Shown here in pieces: positions 53,480-63,543 of a DNA stretch of 64,000 nucleotides. Position numbers and translations under genes: made by a program. Numbering within the stretch: the stretch's first letter is position 1; every line of letters begins with the position of its first letter. Below the pieces are notes generated by a model. It made no database searches. It saw only the letters and a list, made by a program, of their open reading frames with translations, and was not told the origin of the DNA. The stretch spans positions 372,001 to 436,000 of the forward strand of contig NZ_SIRS01000003.1 of assembly GCF_004310335.1 (NCBI RefSeq), given 5' to 3'. The stretch comes from Hyunsoonleella pacifica (GTDB taxonomy: Bacteria > Bacteroidota > Bacteroidia > Flavobacteriales > Flavobacteriaceae).

Positions 53480-56400
53480 ATGCAATTTTTAAGATTTTTT
53501 TCTGTGTTTATTTTTATAGTATCCTGCTCTAATGATACTGTAAAAAAACAGTTTACATTATTAAATTCAAGTCATACAAGAATTGAATTCTCTAATACAT
53601 TAACAGAATCAGATACCTTAAACTATTTTAATTATCCGTACATATATATGGGAGGTGGTATTACGGTAGGTAATTTTAACAATGATGGCCTGCAAGACTT
53701 ATACTTTACCGGCAATATGGTAAAAAACGCCCTGTATTTAAACAAAGGGAATTTATCTTTTGAGGACATTACAGATAAAGCAAACGCTGGTCTGGGTAAA
53801 GATTGGTTTTTAGGTGCAACTACTGTAGATATTAATAATGATGGTTGGTTGGATCTATATTTAAGTGTTTCGGGTAAAAACAAAGAATGCCCCAATAAGC
53901 TACTAGTAAACCAAGGTGTGAATGCAGAAGGACATATCACCTTTAAAGAAGAAGCAAGTAAATATGGTATTGCAGATAAAGGACATAGTACACAAAGTAC
54001 TTTTTTTGATTATGATAACGACGGGGATTTAGATTTGTATGTAGCCAATTACCCTATAACTCCTTTTAATACCACACCATATATATTTAAGCAACTTATT
54101 GCACATGCTACCAACGAACATTCCAACCACCTTTATAAAAATAATGGAGATGGTACATTTACCAATGTCACAAAAACATCAGGGCTTGAGTCGTATAGCT
54201 TATCTTTAAGTGCCAGTGTAAGCGACTTAAATAACGATGGTTACAAAGATATTTATGTTAGTAACGACTTCGCCAGTGCAGACTTCTGCTACATCAATAA
54301 TGGAGATGGTACATTTAAAAATACGATAGAACAATCTGTAAAACACACAGCTCTTTATGGTATGGGTGCAGATATTGCCGATTTTAATAACGATGGGTTT
54401 TTAGATATTTTTCAAGCCGATATGGATGCCTCAACCAATAAGCGATCTAAAGCAAACATGGCTAGTATGAACCCTCAAGTATTTTGGGATACCTATAACT
54501 CGGGGTTATACTACCAGTACATGCATAATTGCTTACAATTAAACACAGGGGTTTTAAATAAAGAAGGTAGTCCATTGTTTAATAACATCTCCAGAATCTC
54601 TAATACATCCAGTACAGATTGGAGCTGGGGGCCTATTTTTGCCGATTTAGACAATGATGGCTGGAAAGATTTATACGTTTCTAATGGTACTCGAAGAGAA
54701 ATTAACAATACCGATTTCTTTAATGAAATTAAAAAACAAGAAAACCCATTTGGTAAAAAAGAAAAAATAGATGGCCTTAAAAACACACTAAAAATGCCAT
54801 CTGAAAAAACTGATAATTTTGTGTTTAGAAACACTAAAAATTTAACCTTTAAAAAAGTAAATACAGAATGGGGCTTAGAATACAAAGGCTTCTCTAACGG
54901 TGTGGCTTATGCAGATTTAGACAATGATGGGGATTTAGAAATCATTCTAAATAATATTGACGACAAAGCAGTTATTTTTGAAAACAATAACGCTAATAAC
55001 CACAGCTACTTAGATGTTGAATTTAATGGAAGTAATGCAAATTTAAAAGGCATTGGTGTAAAATGTACTATTGTGGTTAATGGTAAAAAACAATTTCAAG
55101 AGCTTACTTTAGAACATGGCTACATTTCATCAATGGCGCCAATACTACATTTTGGTTTAGGTAATGTGTCAAAAGTAGATAGCCTCTATATTGTATGGCC
55201 CGATGGCAAAAAAGAAATACAAACAAACCTTTCAGCAAATCAAAAGATTACAATAGATTATCATAATGCAAGAGCAATAAAACCACGAAAAGAATATACC
55301 CCAAATACAATTTTCAATTCTAAAACTATAGTATTAGACAGCATTTTTAAGCATGTTGAAAACGCATACGATGATTACAAAAAAGAAATTCTCCTACCTC
55401 ATAAAACATCTACTTTTGGCCCATACATTTCCGTTGGAGATTTAAACAATGATGGTTTAGATGATTTTTACATTAGTGGAGCATCACAACAAAAAGGTGG
55501 TTTATTTTATCAAAATTCAGCGGGCGCTTTTATTGAAAAAACAGATATCCATACCAATGACTGTGTTCAACAAGAAGACATGGGGTCTCTTATGTTTGAT
55601 GCTGATAACGATGGAGATTTAGACCTCTATGTGGTGAGTGGCGGCAATGAATTTGAGCCTAACTCTAAAATGCTACAAGACAGATTATATGTTAACGACG
55701 GAAAAGGTAATTTAACTTTATCACAGCATGCTCTTCCAGAAATCCTAACAAGCGGTTCTAGAGTATATCATTTTGATTTTGATAAAGATGGAGACCAAGA
55801 TATTTTGGTATGCGGAAGATTAGTGCCTAGTAATTACCCCGCACCAGCCAAAAGTTACATACTCGAAAACATTAGCACACCATCTAAGATTCAATTTACA
55901 GACGTTACAACTACCTTGATACCAGAATTTGAAAAATTAGGTCTCGCAACAGCCATGAGTATCGAAGATATTGATAATGATGGCTGGAAAGATATTGTAG
56001 CTGTTGGGGAATGGATGCCTATAAGAGTATTTAAAAATAATAACGGAGATAACTTTACAGAAATAAGCAACGCTTTGGGGCTAAACAATACTACGGGCTG
56101 GTGGTTTAGTATTGCTAGTGGTGATTTTGATAACGATGGAGATATTGATTTTGTAGCAGGTAATCTAGGTTTAAATTACAAATACAAATCCTCAGAAAAT
56201 GAAACTTTCGATATTTATTTTAACGATTTTGATAGCAACAATAAAAAAGATATTGTACTAAGTTATTATAATGAAGGTAAAAAATATCCTGTTCGTGGGC
56301 GTTCCTGCTCTTCATCACAAATTAGCGGGATTAAAGAGAAATTTAAAACGTATAACGAATTTGCCGAAGCCACACTAGTGGATATTTATAATGAAAAAGA

Positions 56401-56803
56401 ATTAGAAAAATCATTGCATTATCAAGTAAATACTTTTGCATCAACATATATTGAAAATAAAGATGGAAAGTTTATTTTACACAACCTTCCTAATGAAGCC
56501 CAACTATCCAGTATAAATCAAATTTTGGTTAAAGATTTCAATAATGATACACATCTAGATGTTGTTATAGCAGGAAACCTATACGCCTCAGAAATAGAAA
56601 CTCCTAGAAACGATGCTGGTACTGGAGTGTACCTAGAAGGCAATGGTAACGGCAAATTTAAAGCACATCCCGTTTCTAAAAGTGGATTTTATACACCAAA
56701 AGACACCAAAGATTTAGCTCTAATTAATGTAGGCAATAAACAAATGGTATTAGCCGCTAACAATAATGACTTTTTGAAGTTTATTGAAATTAATACCGAC
56801 TAG
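53480..56803 (+). CDS. FG-GAP/VCBS repeat lipoprotein with UnbV/ASPIC domain, paralogue 1
   Basis: About 1107 residues. ATG 53480 gives a lipoprotein signal with lipobox IVSC; an upstream Met at 53435 would put 15 extra residues before it. FG-GAP/VCBS beta-propeller repeats with calcium-binding DxDxDG loops (DYDNDGDLDLY, DLNNDGYKDIY) run through residues about 55-500. An ASPIC/UnbV domain (about 530-600: LEHGYISSMAPILHFGLG) and a second run of FG-GAP repeats to the end follow. These proteins are common in flavobacterial carbohydrate loci beside SusCD, probably as surface binding proteins. Confidence 0.88.
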   Translation: MQFLRFFSVFIFIVSCSNDTVKKQFTLLNSSHTRIEFSNTLTESDTLNYFNYPYIYMGGGITVGNFNNDGLQDLYFTGNMVKNALYLNKGNLSFEDITDKANAGLGKDWFLGATTVDINNDGWLDLYLSVSGKNKECPNKLLVNQGVNAEGHITFKEEASKYGIADKGHSTQSTFFDYDNDGDLDLYVANYPITPFNTTPYIFKQLIAHATNEHSNHLYKNNGDGTFTNVTKTSGLESYSLSLSASVSDLNNDGYKDIYVSNDFASADFCYINNGDGTFKNTIEQSVKHTALYGMGADIADFNNDGFLDIFQADMDASTNKRSKANMASMNPQVFWDTYNSGLYYQYMHNCLQLNTGVLNKEGSPLFNNISRISNTSSTDWSWGPIFADLDNDGWKDLYVSNGTRREINNTDFFNEIKKQENPFGKKEKIDGLKNTLKMPSEKTDNFVFRNTKNLTFKKVNTEWGLEYKGFSNGVAYADLDNDGDLEIILNNIDDKAVIFENNNANNHSYLDVEFNGSNANLKGIGVKCTIVVNGKKQFQELTLEHGYISSMAPILHFGLGNVSKVDSLYIVWPDGKKEIQTNLSANQKITIDYHNARAIKPRKEYTPNTIFNSKTIVLDSIFKHVENAYDDYKKEILLPHKTSTFGPYISVGDLNNDGLDDFYISGASQQKGGLFYQNSAGAFIEKTDIHTNDCVQQEDMGSLMFDADNDGDLDLYVVSGGNEFEPNSKMLQDRLYVNDGKGNLTLSQHALPEILTSGSRVYHFDFDKDGDQDILVCGRLVPSNYPAPAKSYILENISTPSKIQFTDVTTTLIPEFEKLGLATAMSIEDIDNDGWKDIVAVGEWMPIRVFKNNNGDNFTEISNALGLNNTTGWWFSIASGDFDNDGDIDFVAGNLGLNYKYKSSENETFDIYFNDFDSNNKKDIVLSYYNEGKKYPVRGRSCSSSQISGIKEKFKTYNEFAEATLVDIYNEKELEKSLHYQVNTFASTYIENKDGKFILHNLPNEAQLSSINQILVKDFNNDTHLDVVIAGNLYASEIETPRNDAGTGVYLEGNGNGKFKAHPVSKSGFYTPKDTKDLALINVGNKQMVLAANNNDFLKFIEINTD

Positions 56804-56814
56804 ATTTTTAACTC

Positions 56815-59800
56815 ATGACGAAATACAACCTTCATTTTACATCCATTTGTACCGTGTTTTTAATACTAATCGTATTAATTGGCTGCAAAAAAGAGGAAAA
56901 ACAAGTCAATGTTAAACAGGAACCACTGTTTAAAAGTCTCGATGCGAAACAAACAGGCGTTTATTTTAACAACCATATCACAGAAGACGCCAACAATTTT
57001 TTTATCGTATACAACTACGCTTATAATGGTGGTGGAGTAGCTATTGGAGATATTAATAATGATGGACTATCTGATATTTTTTTTACAGGAAATCAAGTAG
57101 CGAATAAACTCTATTTAAATAAAGGTAATTTTAAATTTGAAGATATTACAACTAGTGCAGGTATTACAAATAAAAAAGGCTGGGATAATGGCGTTGTGAT
57201 GGCCGATGTAAATGGAGATAACTTTTTAGACATTTATGTATGCCGTGGCGGAAGAAAAGATACTGATGCAGCACGCACCAATTTACTTTACATAAATAAT
57301 AAAGACAACACATTCACAGAACAAGCAAAAGCTTACAATATTGCAGACAAAGGCTATTCTATGATGGCCTCTTTTTTTGATATGGATAATGATAATGACT
57401 TAGACTTGTACGTTACCAACCGTCCAAGAAAATTTTTCTTGAGTCATGACGCCATTGCAAAAGGGAAAAAAGAACAAAGCGATCTACACAGAGATAAACT
57501 TTACGAAAATGTAAATGGTAGCTTTAAGGAAATAGGTTTAAAAGCTGGTATCAACAACACGTTTGCTTATGGGTTAGGACTTGCTACTTCAGATATTAAC
57601 AATGATGGTTTCAGCGATATCTATGTCGCTAATGATTATTTTGAAAGCGATTACTTTTTCCAAAATAAAGGCAATAAAACATTTTCCCAAAACATACAAT
57701 CATTTAGTAATCATGTGGCATTTTACGGAATGGGAATAGACGTTGTAGATTTTAATAATGATGGTCTAGAAGACTTAATTGAGCTAGACATGACCTCATC
57801 AGATCATATAAGGGCAAAAACAACCATGGCTACAATGGATGTTGGTGCTTACAAACGTATCCTAGAAAAAGGAAACCACCACCAATACATGCATAACATG
57901 TTGCAAATTAATAATGGTAATGGCTTTTTTAGTGAGGTTGCACAATATGCAGGTATAGATAAAACAGATTGGAGCTGGTCCTGCTTAGGTAGCGACTTTG
58001 ACAATGATGGCTTAAGAGATATTTTTATAACTAATGGTTTTAGAAGGGATATTTTCGATAAAGATGCCTCAGCTAAATTTTCTAAATACATCAATTCAAA
58101 AGAAAAAAAGCAACGCTCCAAAAACGAAAATGTTACCCATATTGTAAACCTATTTAATGAAAACAAGATTCATAACTATATTTATAAAAATGAGGGTAAT
58201 TTAAAATTTACAGACAAAATTGAGGCTTGGGGATTGGAACAAATAAGTCTCTCTAATGGTGCTGCTGTTGGGGATTTAGACAATGATGGAGATTTAGACT
58301 TAGTAGTTAATAATATTAATGATGCCGCATTCATATACAGAAACGATGCTGAAAAATTAGAACATAATTTTCTAAAGATAAAGTTAGAAGGTCCATTACA
58401 CAACGGCTCTGGTTTAGGTGCCAAAATTACTGTTTATACCAAAGAAGGCATACAATACCATGAGCTTAAAAATGTACGCGGTTATCTATCATCAGTAGAG
58501 CCTATTGCCCATTTTGGTCTTGGCAAAACCAATAATATAGACTCTGTTAAAGTAATCTGGCCTGATAAGAAAACAAGTTTATCAACCAATATTGGCATTA
58601 ACACCCATCAAATTATAAATTACAATACCGCTACACACAAAACACAAAAAGTAAACAAGCCTAAAGCTCCTATTTTTAAGGATATCACATCAAGTGCTTT
58701 CCCAAAACATGCGTTTACTCATAAAGAGAATACTTTTGATGATTTTGAGCAACAAATACTATTACCCCACAAACTATCAACTGAAGGCCCCTGTATTACT
58801 GTAGCCGATATTAATAATGATGGTTACGAAGATTTTTTTGTAGGAGGTGCCACCAACCAAAGTGGAGCTATATATGTCCAAAAAGCAAACAATACCTTTT
58901 ATCCAACCTCTCAAACAGCTATTTTAAAAGATAAAATCCACGAAGATACAGCTGCTACTTTTTTTGATGCTAATGACGACGGATACCCAGACTTATATGT
59001 GGTTAGTGGTGGTAATGAATTTAATGAAAACTCCAAAAATTATCATGACAGGCTTTATATAAACAATGGGTACGGCAGGTTTATAAAATCTAAAAATCTT
59101 CCTAACATCAACTCAAGCGGTGGCTGCGTAATTCCCTTAGATTATGATGAAGATGGGGATTTAGATCTTTTTGTTGGTGGTCGCTTAACACCAAATCGTT
59201 ATCCAAATACGCCAAAAAGCTTCTTATTACAAAACAACAACGGCACTTTTAAAGATGTAACTGTATCTCATGGTAAAGCATTAGAAGAAGTAGGCATGGT
59301 TACAGATGCTGTCTGGACAGATATTGATGGAGACTCTAAAAACGAATTATTTATAGTAGGTGAGTGGATGCCTATATCTGCATTTCACTTTAAAAATGGC
59401 GTATTTCAAGATAAAAATCTTCCAAGTTTAAATAAAACTAATGGGTGGTGGAATGCTATAACCGCAAAGGATATTGATGCCGATGGAGATATAGATCTAG
59501 TACTAGGTAACTTAGGCGAAAACTATAAGTTTAAAGCTAGTGAAAAGAAGCCCTTTTATGTTTTTGCTTCAGATTACGATAACAATGGCACTAATGATGT
59601 ATTTCTTGCCAAAAATTATAAAGACAAAATTGTTCCTATAAGAGGCAAAGAATGTTCATCTCAGCAACTCCCAATTATCTCTAAAAAGTTTAAAACCTAT
59701 AATGAGTTTGCAAGAGCCGATTTGGGTACTATTCTTAATGACAAAACATTAACTTCAGAAAAGCACAAAGCCTATATATTTCGAAGTATTATGCTAATAA

Positions 59801-60159
59801 ATAACAATGGCACACTACAAGCACAAAACCTTCCTTACCAAGCGCAATACTCAACAGTACAAAGCATTGTATTAGATGATTTCTCCAATAACGACTATAT
59901 CGATATAGTATTAGCTGGAAATAAATTTAATGTTGAAATAGAAACGACAAGAGCAGATGCCTCAATAGGAATGTTATTTAAAAATGAAAATAATTCAACC
60001 TTCTCTGCGTTACAACCTCAGCAGAGCGGTATTGTATTACCCTACAATGTTAAAACACTAAAAAAAATAACATTAGGGCCTGTAAATGGTAAAAACAGCA
60101 AAGGGGTTCTTGTAGGCATTAATGATGCACAAATTAAACTATTAAAAAACCAACCTTAG
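56815..60159 (+). CDS. FG-GAP/VCBS repeat lipoprotein with UnbV/ASPIC domain, paralogue 2
   Basis: 1114 residues, lipobox LIGC (Cys about 24). The same order as paralogue 1: FG-GAP repeats, ASPIC/UnbV domain (about 540-610: LKNVRGYLSSVEPIAHFGLG), second FG-GAP block. It lies 11 bp after paralogue 1, so susC-susD and both lipoproteins form one operon. Its stop overlaps that of the convergent paralogue 3 by 4 bp. Confidence 0.88.
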   Translation: MTKYNLHFTSICTVFLILIVLIGCKKEEKQVNVKQEPLFKSLDAKQTGVYFNNHITEDANNFFIVYNYAYNGGGVAIGDINNDGLSDIFFTGNQVANKLYLNKGNFKFEDITTSAGITNKKGWDNGVVMADVNGDNFLDIYVCRGGRKDTDAARTNLLYINNKDNTFTEQAKAYNIADKGYSMMASFFDMDNDNDLDLYVTNRPRKFFLSHDAIAKGKKEQSDLHRDKLYENVNGSFKEIGLKAGINNTFAYGLGLATSDINNDGFSDIYVANDYFESDYFFQNKGNKTFSQNIQSFSNHVAFYGMGIDVVDFNNDGLEDLIELDMTSSDHIRAKTTMATMDVGAYKRILEKGNHHQYMHNMLQINNGNGFFSEVAQYAGIDKTDWSWSCLGSDFDNDGLRDIFITNGFRRDIFDKDASAKFSKYINSKEKKQRSKNENVTHIVNLFNENKIHNYIYKNEGNLKFTDKIEAWGLEQISLSNGAAVGDLDNDGDLDLVVNNINDAAFIYRNDAEKLEHNFLKIKLEGPLHNGSGLGAKITVYTKEGIQYHELKNVRGYLSSVEPIAHFGLGKTNNIDSVKVIWPDKKTSLSTNIGINTHQIINYNTATHKTQKVNKPKAPIFKDITSSAFPKHAFTHKENTFDDFEQQILLPHKLSTEGPCITVADINNDGYEDFFVGGATNQSGAIYVQKANNTFYPTSQTAILKDKIHEDTAATFFDANDDGYPDLYVVSGGNEFNENSKNYHDRLYINNGYGRFIKSKNLPNINSSGGCVIPLDYDEDGDLDLFVGGRLTPNRYPNTPKSFLLQNNNGTFKDVTVSHGKALEEVGMVTDAVWTDIDGDSKNELFIVGEWMPISAFHFKNGVFQDKNLPSLNKTNGWWNAITAKDIDADGDIDLVLGNLGENYKFKASEKKPFYVFASDYDNNGTNDVFLAKNYKDKIVPIRGKECSSQQLPIISKKFKTYNEFARADLGTILNDKTLTSEKHKAYIFRSIMLINNNGTLQAQNLPYQAQYSTVQSIVLDDFSNNDYIDIVLAGNKFNVEIETTRADASIGMLFKNENNSTFSALQPQQSGIVLPYNVKTLKKITLGPVNGKNSKGVLVGINDAQIKLLKNQP

Positions 60160-63100
60160 TTTATTTTAAAAAAACTCAGTTCGTTATCAGCATTAAAAAC
60201 TACTAAATATAACTCATTATTTATCCAAATTTGCTCAATAGCTTTTGTTGCTGCATTTGAAATAGTCTGCGCTAAATTTTTAAATTTTAAATTACTATTA
60301 GTCTTTAAAACGTAGCCTTGTGATGCATCATAACGAATAGTTTCTACCTCAGCATCATGCACAGTTCCTACACCTAAAACCTCTAGAGATTTATCTTCGT
60401 CAAGATCTAAAAATTCAAAATCTAAAGTTGGTCCAAATTGAGCTTTATCAGGTAACCGATAAAATTCAAAATTGGAGTTACCTTTATTTTCTATATAATA
60501 CGAACTAAATGTAGTAGCTGTTAAATGCAATGCATTATCTATACTTTCCTTTCCATAAACTTCAAAAATATTGGAATTAGCAAAGTCTTTATACGTGCCA
60601 ATTTTATCCTTTAAAAATGGGGTTTGCTCTGTGGAGCATTCTTTACCACGAAGCGGAAATAAATTCCTGCCATAGGCTTTACTCAATGCGATATCATAAC
60701 TGTCGTTATCATCAAAATAATTGGCATGAATATGCAATGGTTTTTCTTTAGAAAGGTTAAATTTATTGTTTTCCCCAAAATTACCTACGAAATAATCTTC
60801 GTCTCCATCGGCATCAAAATCTATATTTTTTATAGTTTGATACCAACCTATTTTAGAATTAGTAGTTAGTCCTTCTTTTGTGAAAACACCTTTTTTATTA
60901 TTAAAAAATGTAACTGGTAGCCATTCTCCAACTAATATGAGGTCCTGATCTCCATCTGCATCATAATCTGAAAATATAGCATCATTTACTAATCCTAAAT
61001 TTTGTAATGCTTTTGCTCTTTTATTTGTTGCATTAACAAAAAAGCCATTTCTGTTTTCTAATAAATAAGATTCTGGAGCTTGAGGATATTTGCCTGAAAC
61101 CACTCTACCGCCAACAAATAGATCTAAATCGCCATCATTATCAAAATCACTTGTAGTAATAGCCTTGGTAACACTTAGCATTTTAGGAAGGTGTCCTTTT
61201 GAAAATTTGCCTTTACCATTATTAATGTATAAACGATCTTGCAGGAGCTTATCATTTTCAGGCAAACTATAGTTTCCCGAAGTGACATATAAATCTAAAT
61301 CGCCATCGTTATCAGCATCAAAAAACAGAGCACTATTGTCATTATATACTTTATCTATTGCAAACAAAGCTTGATTTGTTAAAGTGAATTTACCTAAACT
61401 ATTTTGAAGATACATTTGTGCGGGATAGCCAGTAGTATTACCAATAAACAAATCCTCTAAACCATCATTATTTATATCAGCTATAGCTATAGCAGCATCA
61501 ATTGTAGATTGCTTTTGCGGTAATAATACTTGTAATTTGTAATCGTTAAAGTTGACTGATTTATGTCTATAATTAATTCCAAATTCTAATGCTGAAACGG
61601 GTTTAAAAAAAGATCTACTTTCTTTCTTTACTTTATAAGGTTTCTTGGCATTTTTATATTTTAACTTTACATGCTGATTTGCAGTAATTCCTGTTAAAAA
61701 CTCTGTTTGCCCATCATCCCAAACTACTTTTAAACTATCAATCGTTTCAACACCTGCTAAACCAAAAATCAAATTATAACTAACCGAAGATTGATAGCCT
61801 CTAGCTGCATAAACCTGTTTTGCTTGCTTTAAACTATCTGCAAAAACTAAAACTGTAGCACCAATAGCATTTTTGTTTTTTACAGCCCCTTCTAAACTTA
61901 CTTTCAAATAATTAGAAGCACTATTATTTCGATACACAGTTGCTTTATCAGTTTGGTTATTCAATACTAAATCCAAATCGCCATCATTATCTAAATCCGC
62001 ATACGCGGCACCATTAGAATTTATTTTAGCATCAAACCCATAATCTTTAGAAACATCTTTAAAAGTGTAACCATTTTCATTTACAAACATGTAATTGGCT
62101 AGCTTCTCTGAAGGGATTATTTGTAATGCTGTTTCAAGGTTTTTCTTTTCATCATATCTTGACAACTTCCCTTTCATTTGCTTCCTAAAGTCTTGATTAG
62201 CAATATCTTTTTCAATACCATTGGTTACAAACAAATCATTAAAGCCATCATTGTTAAAATCTGCAATTAATGGTGCCCAACTCCAATCGGTTTTTGCCAC
62301 ACCAGAAAATTGTGCTATATCACTGTAAGTCCCATCTCCATTATTCAATTGTAACATATTAGACATATATTGATAATGCCAACCTCTATTTACCATACGG
62401 TTAAATTTAGCAGTACTCATAGTTGCCATGTTTTCCTTCCCTCGTTTTCTATCAGCTGCTAGCATATCTAAAACTACTAAATCTGATTTTAAATCATTAT
62501 TAATATCTGCAAAATCAGAGCCCATACTATTGTTCGAAATGTGCTTGAATCGGGTTAAAATTTCATCTGTAAACGTACCATCTTGGTTGTTAATAAATAA
62601 AAAATCAGGTTCTAAAAAATCGTTTGCTACATAAACATCTGGCCAGTTATCATCATTAAAATCACCAACAGATGCGCTTAATCCCCAAGCTTTTTGGTTT
62701 TGTATCCCGGCTGATTTAGATACATCAATATATTTACCATTGTCATTTCTAAATAATCGGTCTAAATCGTCTTTTGTTAATCTGGTTTGCAGGCTAGGGC
62801 TTAATAATGTTTGCATTTTGTTTTCCAAACTATGGTTAACCAAATACATATCTAAATCGCCATCTTTATCATAATCGAAAAAATAAGCTTGAGTGGAAAA
62901 CCCATTGTCTTTAAGCCCATAGTTTAAAGCTTCCTCTTTAAAAGTGCTGTTTTTTTGATTGATATACAATTTATTCTGTCTTAAGTTTCTATCTTTTATC
63001 GAAGCCGATTTACACACATAAATATCCAACCAACCATCGTTGTTAATGTCAATCATAGATACACCTGTAGACCACCCATTATCGTCTTCTACACCAGCAG

Positions 63101-63425
63101 ATTTAGTGATATCTTTAAAAACAAAATTGCCTTTGTTGACATATAACTTATTTGAGTTTTGGTTGGATGTAAAGTAAATATCCTCCAACCCATCGTTATT
63201 AATATCTCCTACAGCTACACCTCCTCCGTTGTAGATATATGTGTAATTCAAAAAATTAAACTCTGGTGTTTCCTCAACTATATTTTTAAAATTTATATTA
63301 GAATGAGAAGATGGAATATTTGTAAACAAGGTGTTTTTACCATCAAGATAAGGTCGTGGTAATCTGTCTTTACATGATAAGAAGGCTATTACAATAAAAA
63401 TGTAAGTAATCTTTCTAATACACAT
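60156..63425 (-). CDS. FG-GAP/VCBS repeat lipoprotein with UnbV/ASPIC domain, paralogue 3 (convergent)
   Basis: 1089 residues, lipobox FLSC (Cys 17). The architecture matches paralogues 1 and 2 (FG-GAP repeats with DYDKDGDLDMY-type loops, ASPIC/UnbV segment YAARGYQSSVSYNLIFGLAG, second repeat block). It is transcribed against them, with the two stop codons overlapping. Its own promoter should lie at 63426-63540. An inverted duplication of paralogue 2 or independent capture could explain the arrangement. Confidence 0.88.
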   Translation of the reverse strand: MCIRKITYIFIVIAFLSCKDRLPRPYLDGKNTLFTNIPSSHSNINFKNIVEETPEFNFLNYTYIYNGGGVAVGDINNDGLEDIYFTSNQNSNKLYVNKGNFVFKDITKSAGVEDDNGWSTGVSMIDINNDGWLDIYVCKSASIKDRNLRQNKLYINQKNSTFKEEALNYGLKDNGFSTQAYFFDYDKDGDLDMYLVNHSLENKMQTLLSPSLQTRLTKDDLDRLFRNDNGKYIDVSKSAGIQNQKAWGLSASVGDFNDDNWPDVYVANDFLEPDFLFINNQDGTFTDEILTRFKHISNNSMGSDFADINNDLKSDLVVLDMLAADRKRGKENMATMSTAKFNRMVNRGWHYQYMSNMLQLNNGDGTYSDIAQFSGVAKTDWSWAPLIADFNNDGFNDLFVTNGIEKDIANQDFRKQMKGKLSRYDEKKNLETALQIIPSEKLANYMFVNENGYTFKDVSKDYGFDAKINSNGAAYADLDNDGDLDLVLNNQTDKATVYRNNSASNYLKVSLEGAVKNKNAIGATVLVFADSLKQAKQVYAARGYQSSVSYNLIFGLAGVETIDSLKVVWDDGQTEFLTGITANQHVKLKYKNAKKPYKVKKESRSFFKPVSALEFGINYRHKSVNFNDYKLQVLLPQKQSTIDAAIAIADINNDGLEDLFIGNTTGYPAQMYLQNSLGKFTLTNQALFAIDKVYNDNSALFFDADNDGDLDLYVTSGNYSLPENDKLLQDRLYINNGKGKFSKGHLPKMLSVTKAITTSDFDNDGDLDLFVGGRVVSGKYPQAPESYLLENRNGFFVNATNKRAKALQNLGLVNDAIFSDYDADGDQDLILVGEWLPVTFFNNKKGVFTKEGLTTNSKIGWYQTIKNIDFDADGDEDYFVGNFGENNKFNLSKEKPLHIHANYFDDNDSYDIALSKAYGRNLFPLRGKECSTEQTPFLKDKIGTYKDFANSNIFEVYGKESIDNALHLTATTFSSYYIENKGNSNFEFYRLPDKAQFGPTLDFEFLDLDEDKSLEVLGVGTVHDAEVETIRYDASQGYVLKTNSNLKFKNLAQTISNAATKAIEQIWINNELYLVVFNADNELSFFKIN

Positions 63426-63528
63426 TAATTTCTCAACTTTTTAACCAAGATAATAAAATCCGTATGGATTAATCTAAAAGAAATAACTCTTAAGCTTAAA
63501 AAAGGATATAGAGAAAATCTCTATTTAC

Positions 63529-63536
63529 TACCTTTG
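63529..63536 (+). promoter_or_regulatory. -7-like box directly before the phosphotransferase gene
   Basis: TACCTTTG matches TAnnTTTG but ends only 7 bp before the ATG at 63544, so the transcript would be leaderless or nearly so. No TTG was found at the right distance. An ATAGAG/CTCTAT hairpin (63508-63524) lies just upstream. Confidence 0.35.
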
Positions 63537-63543
63537 ATAGTGT

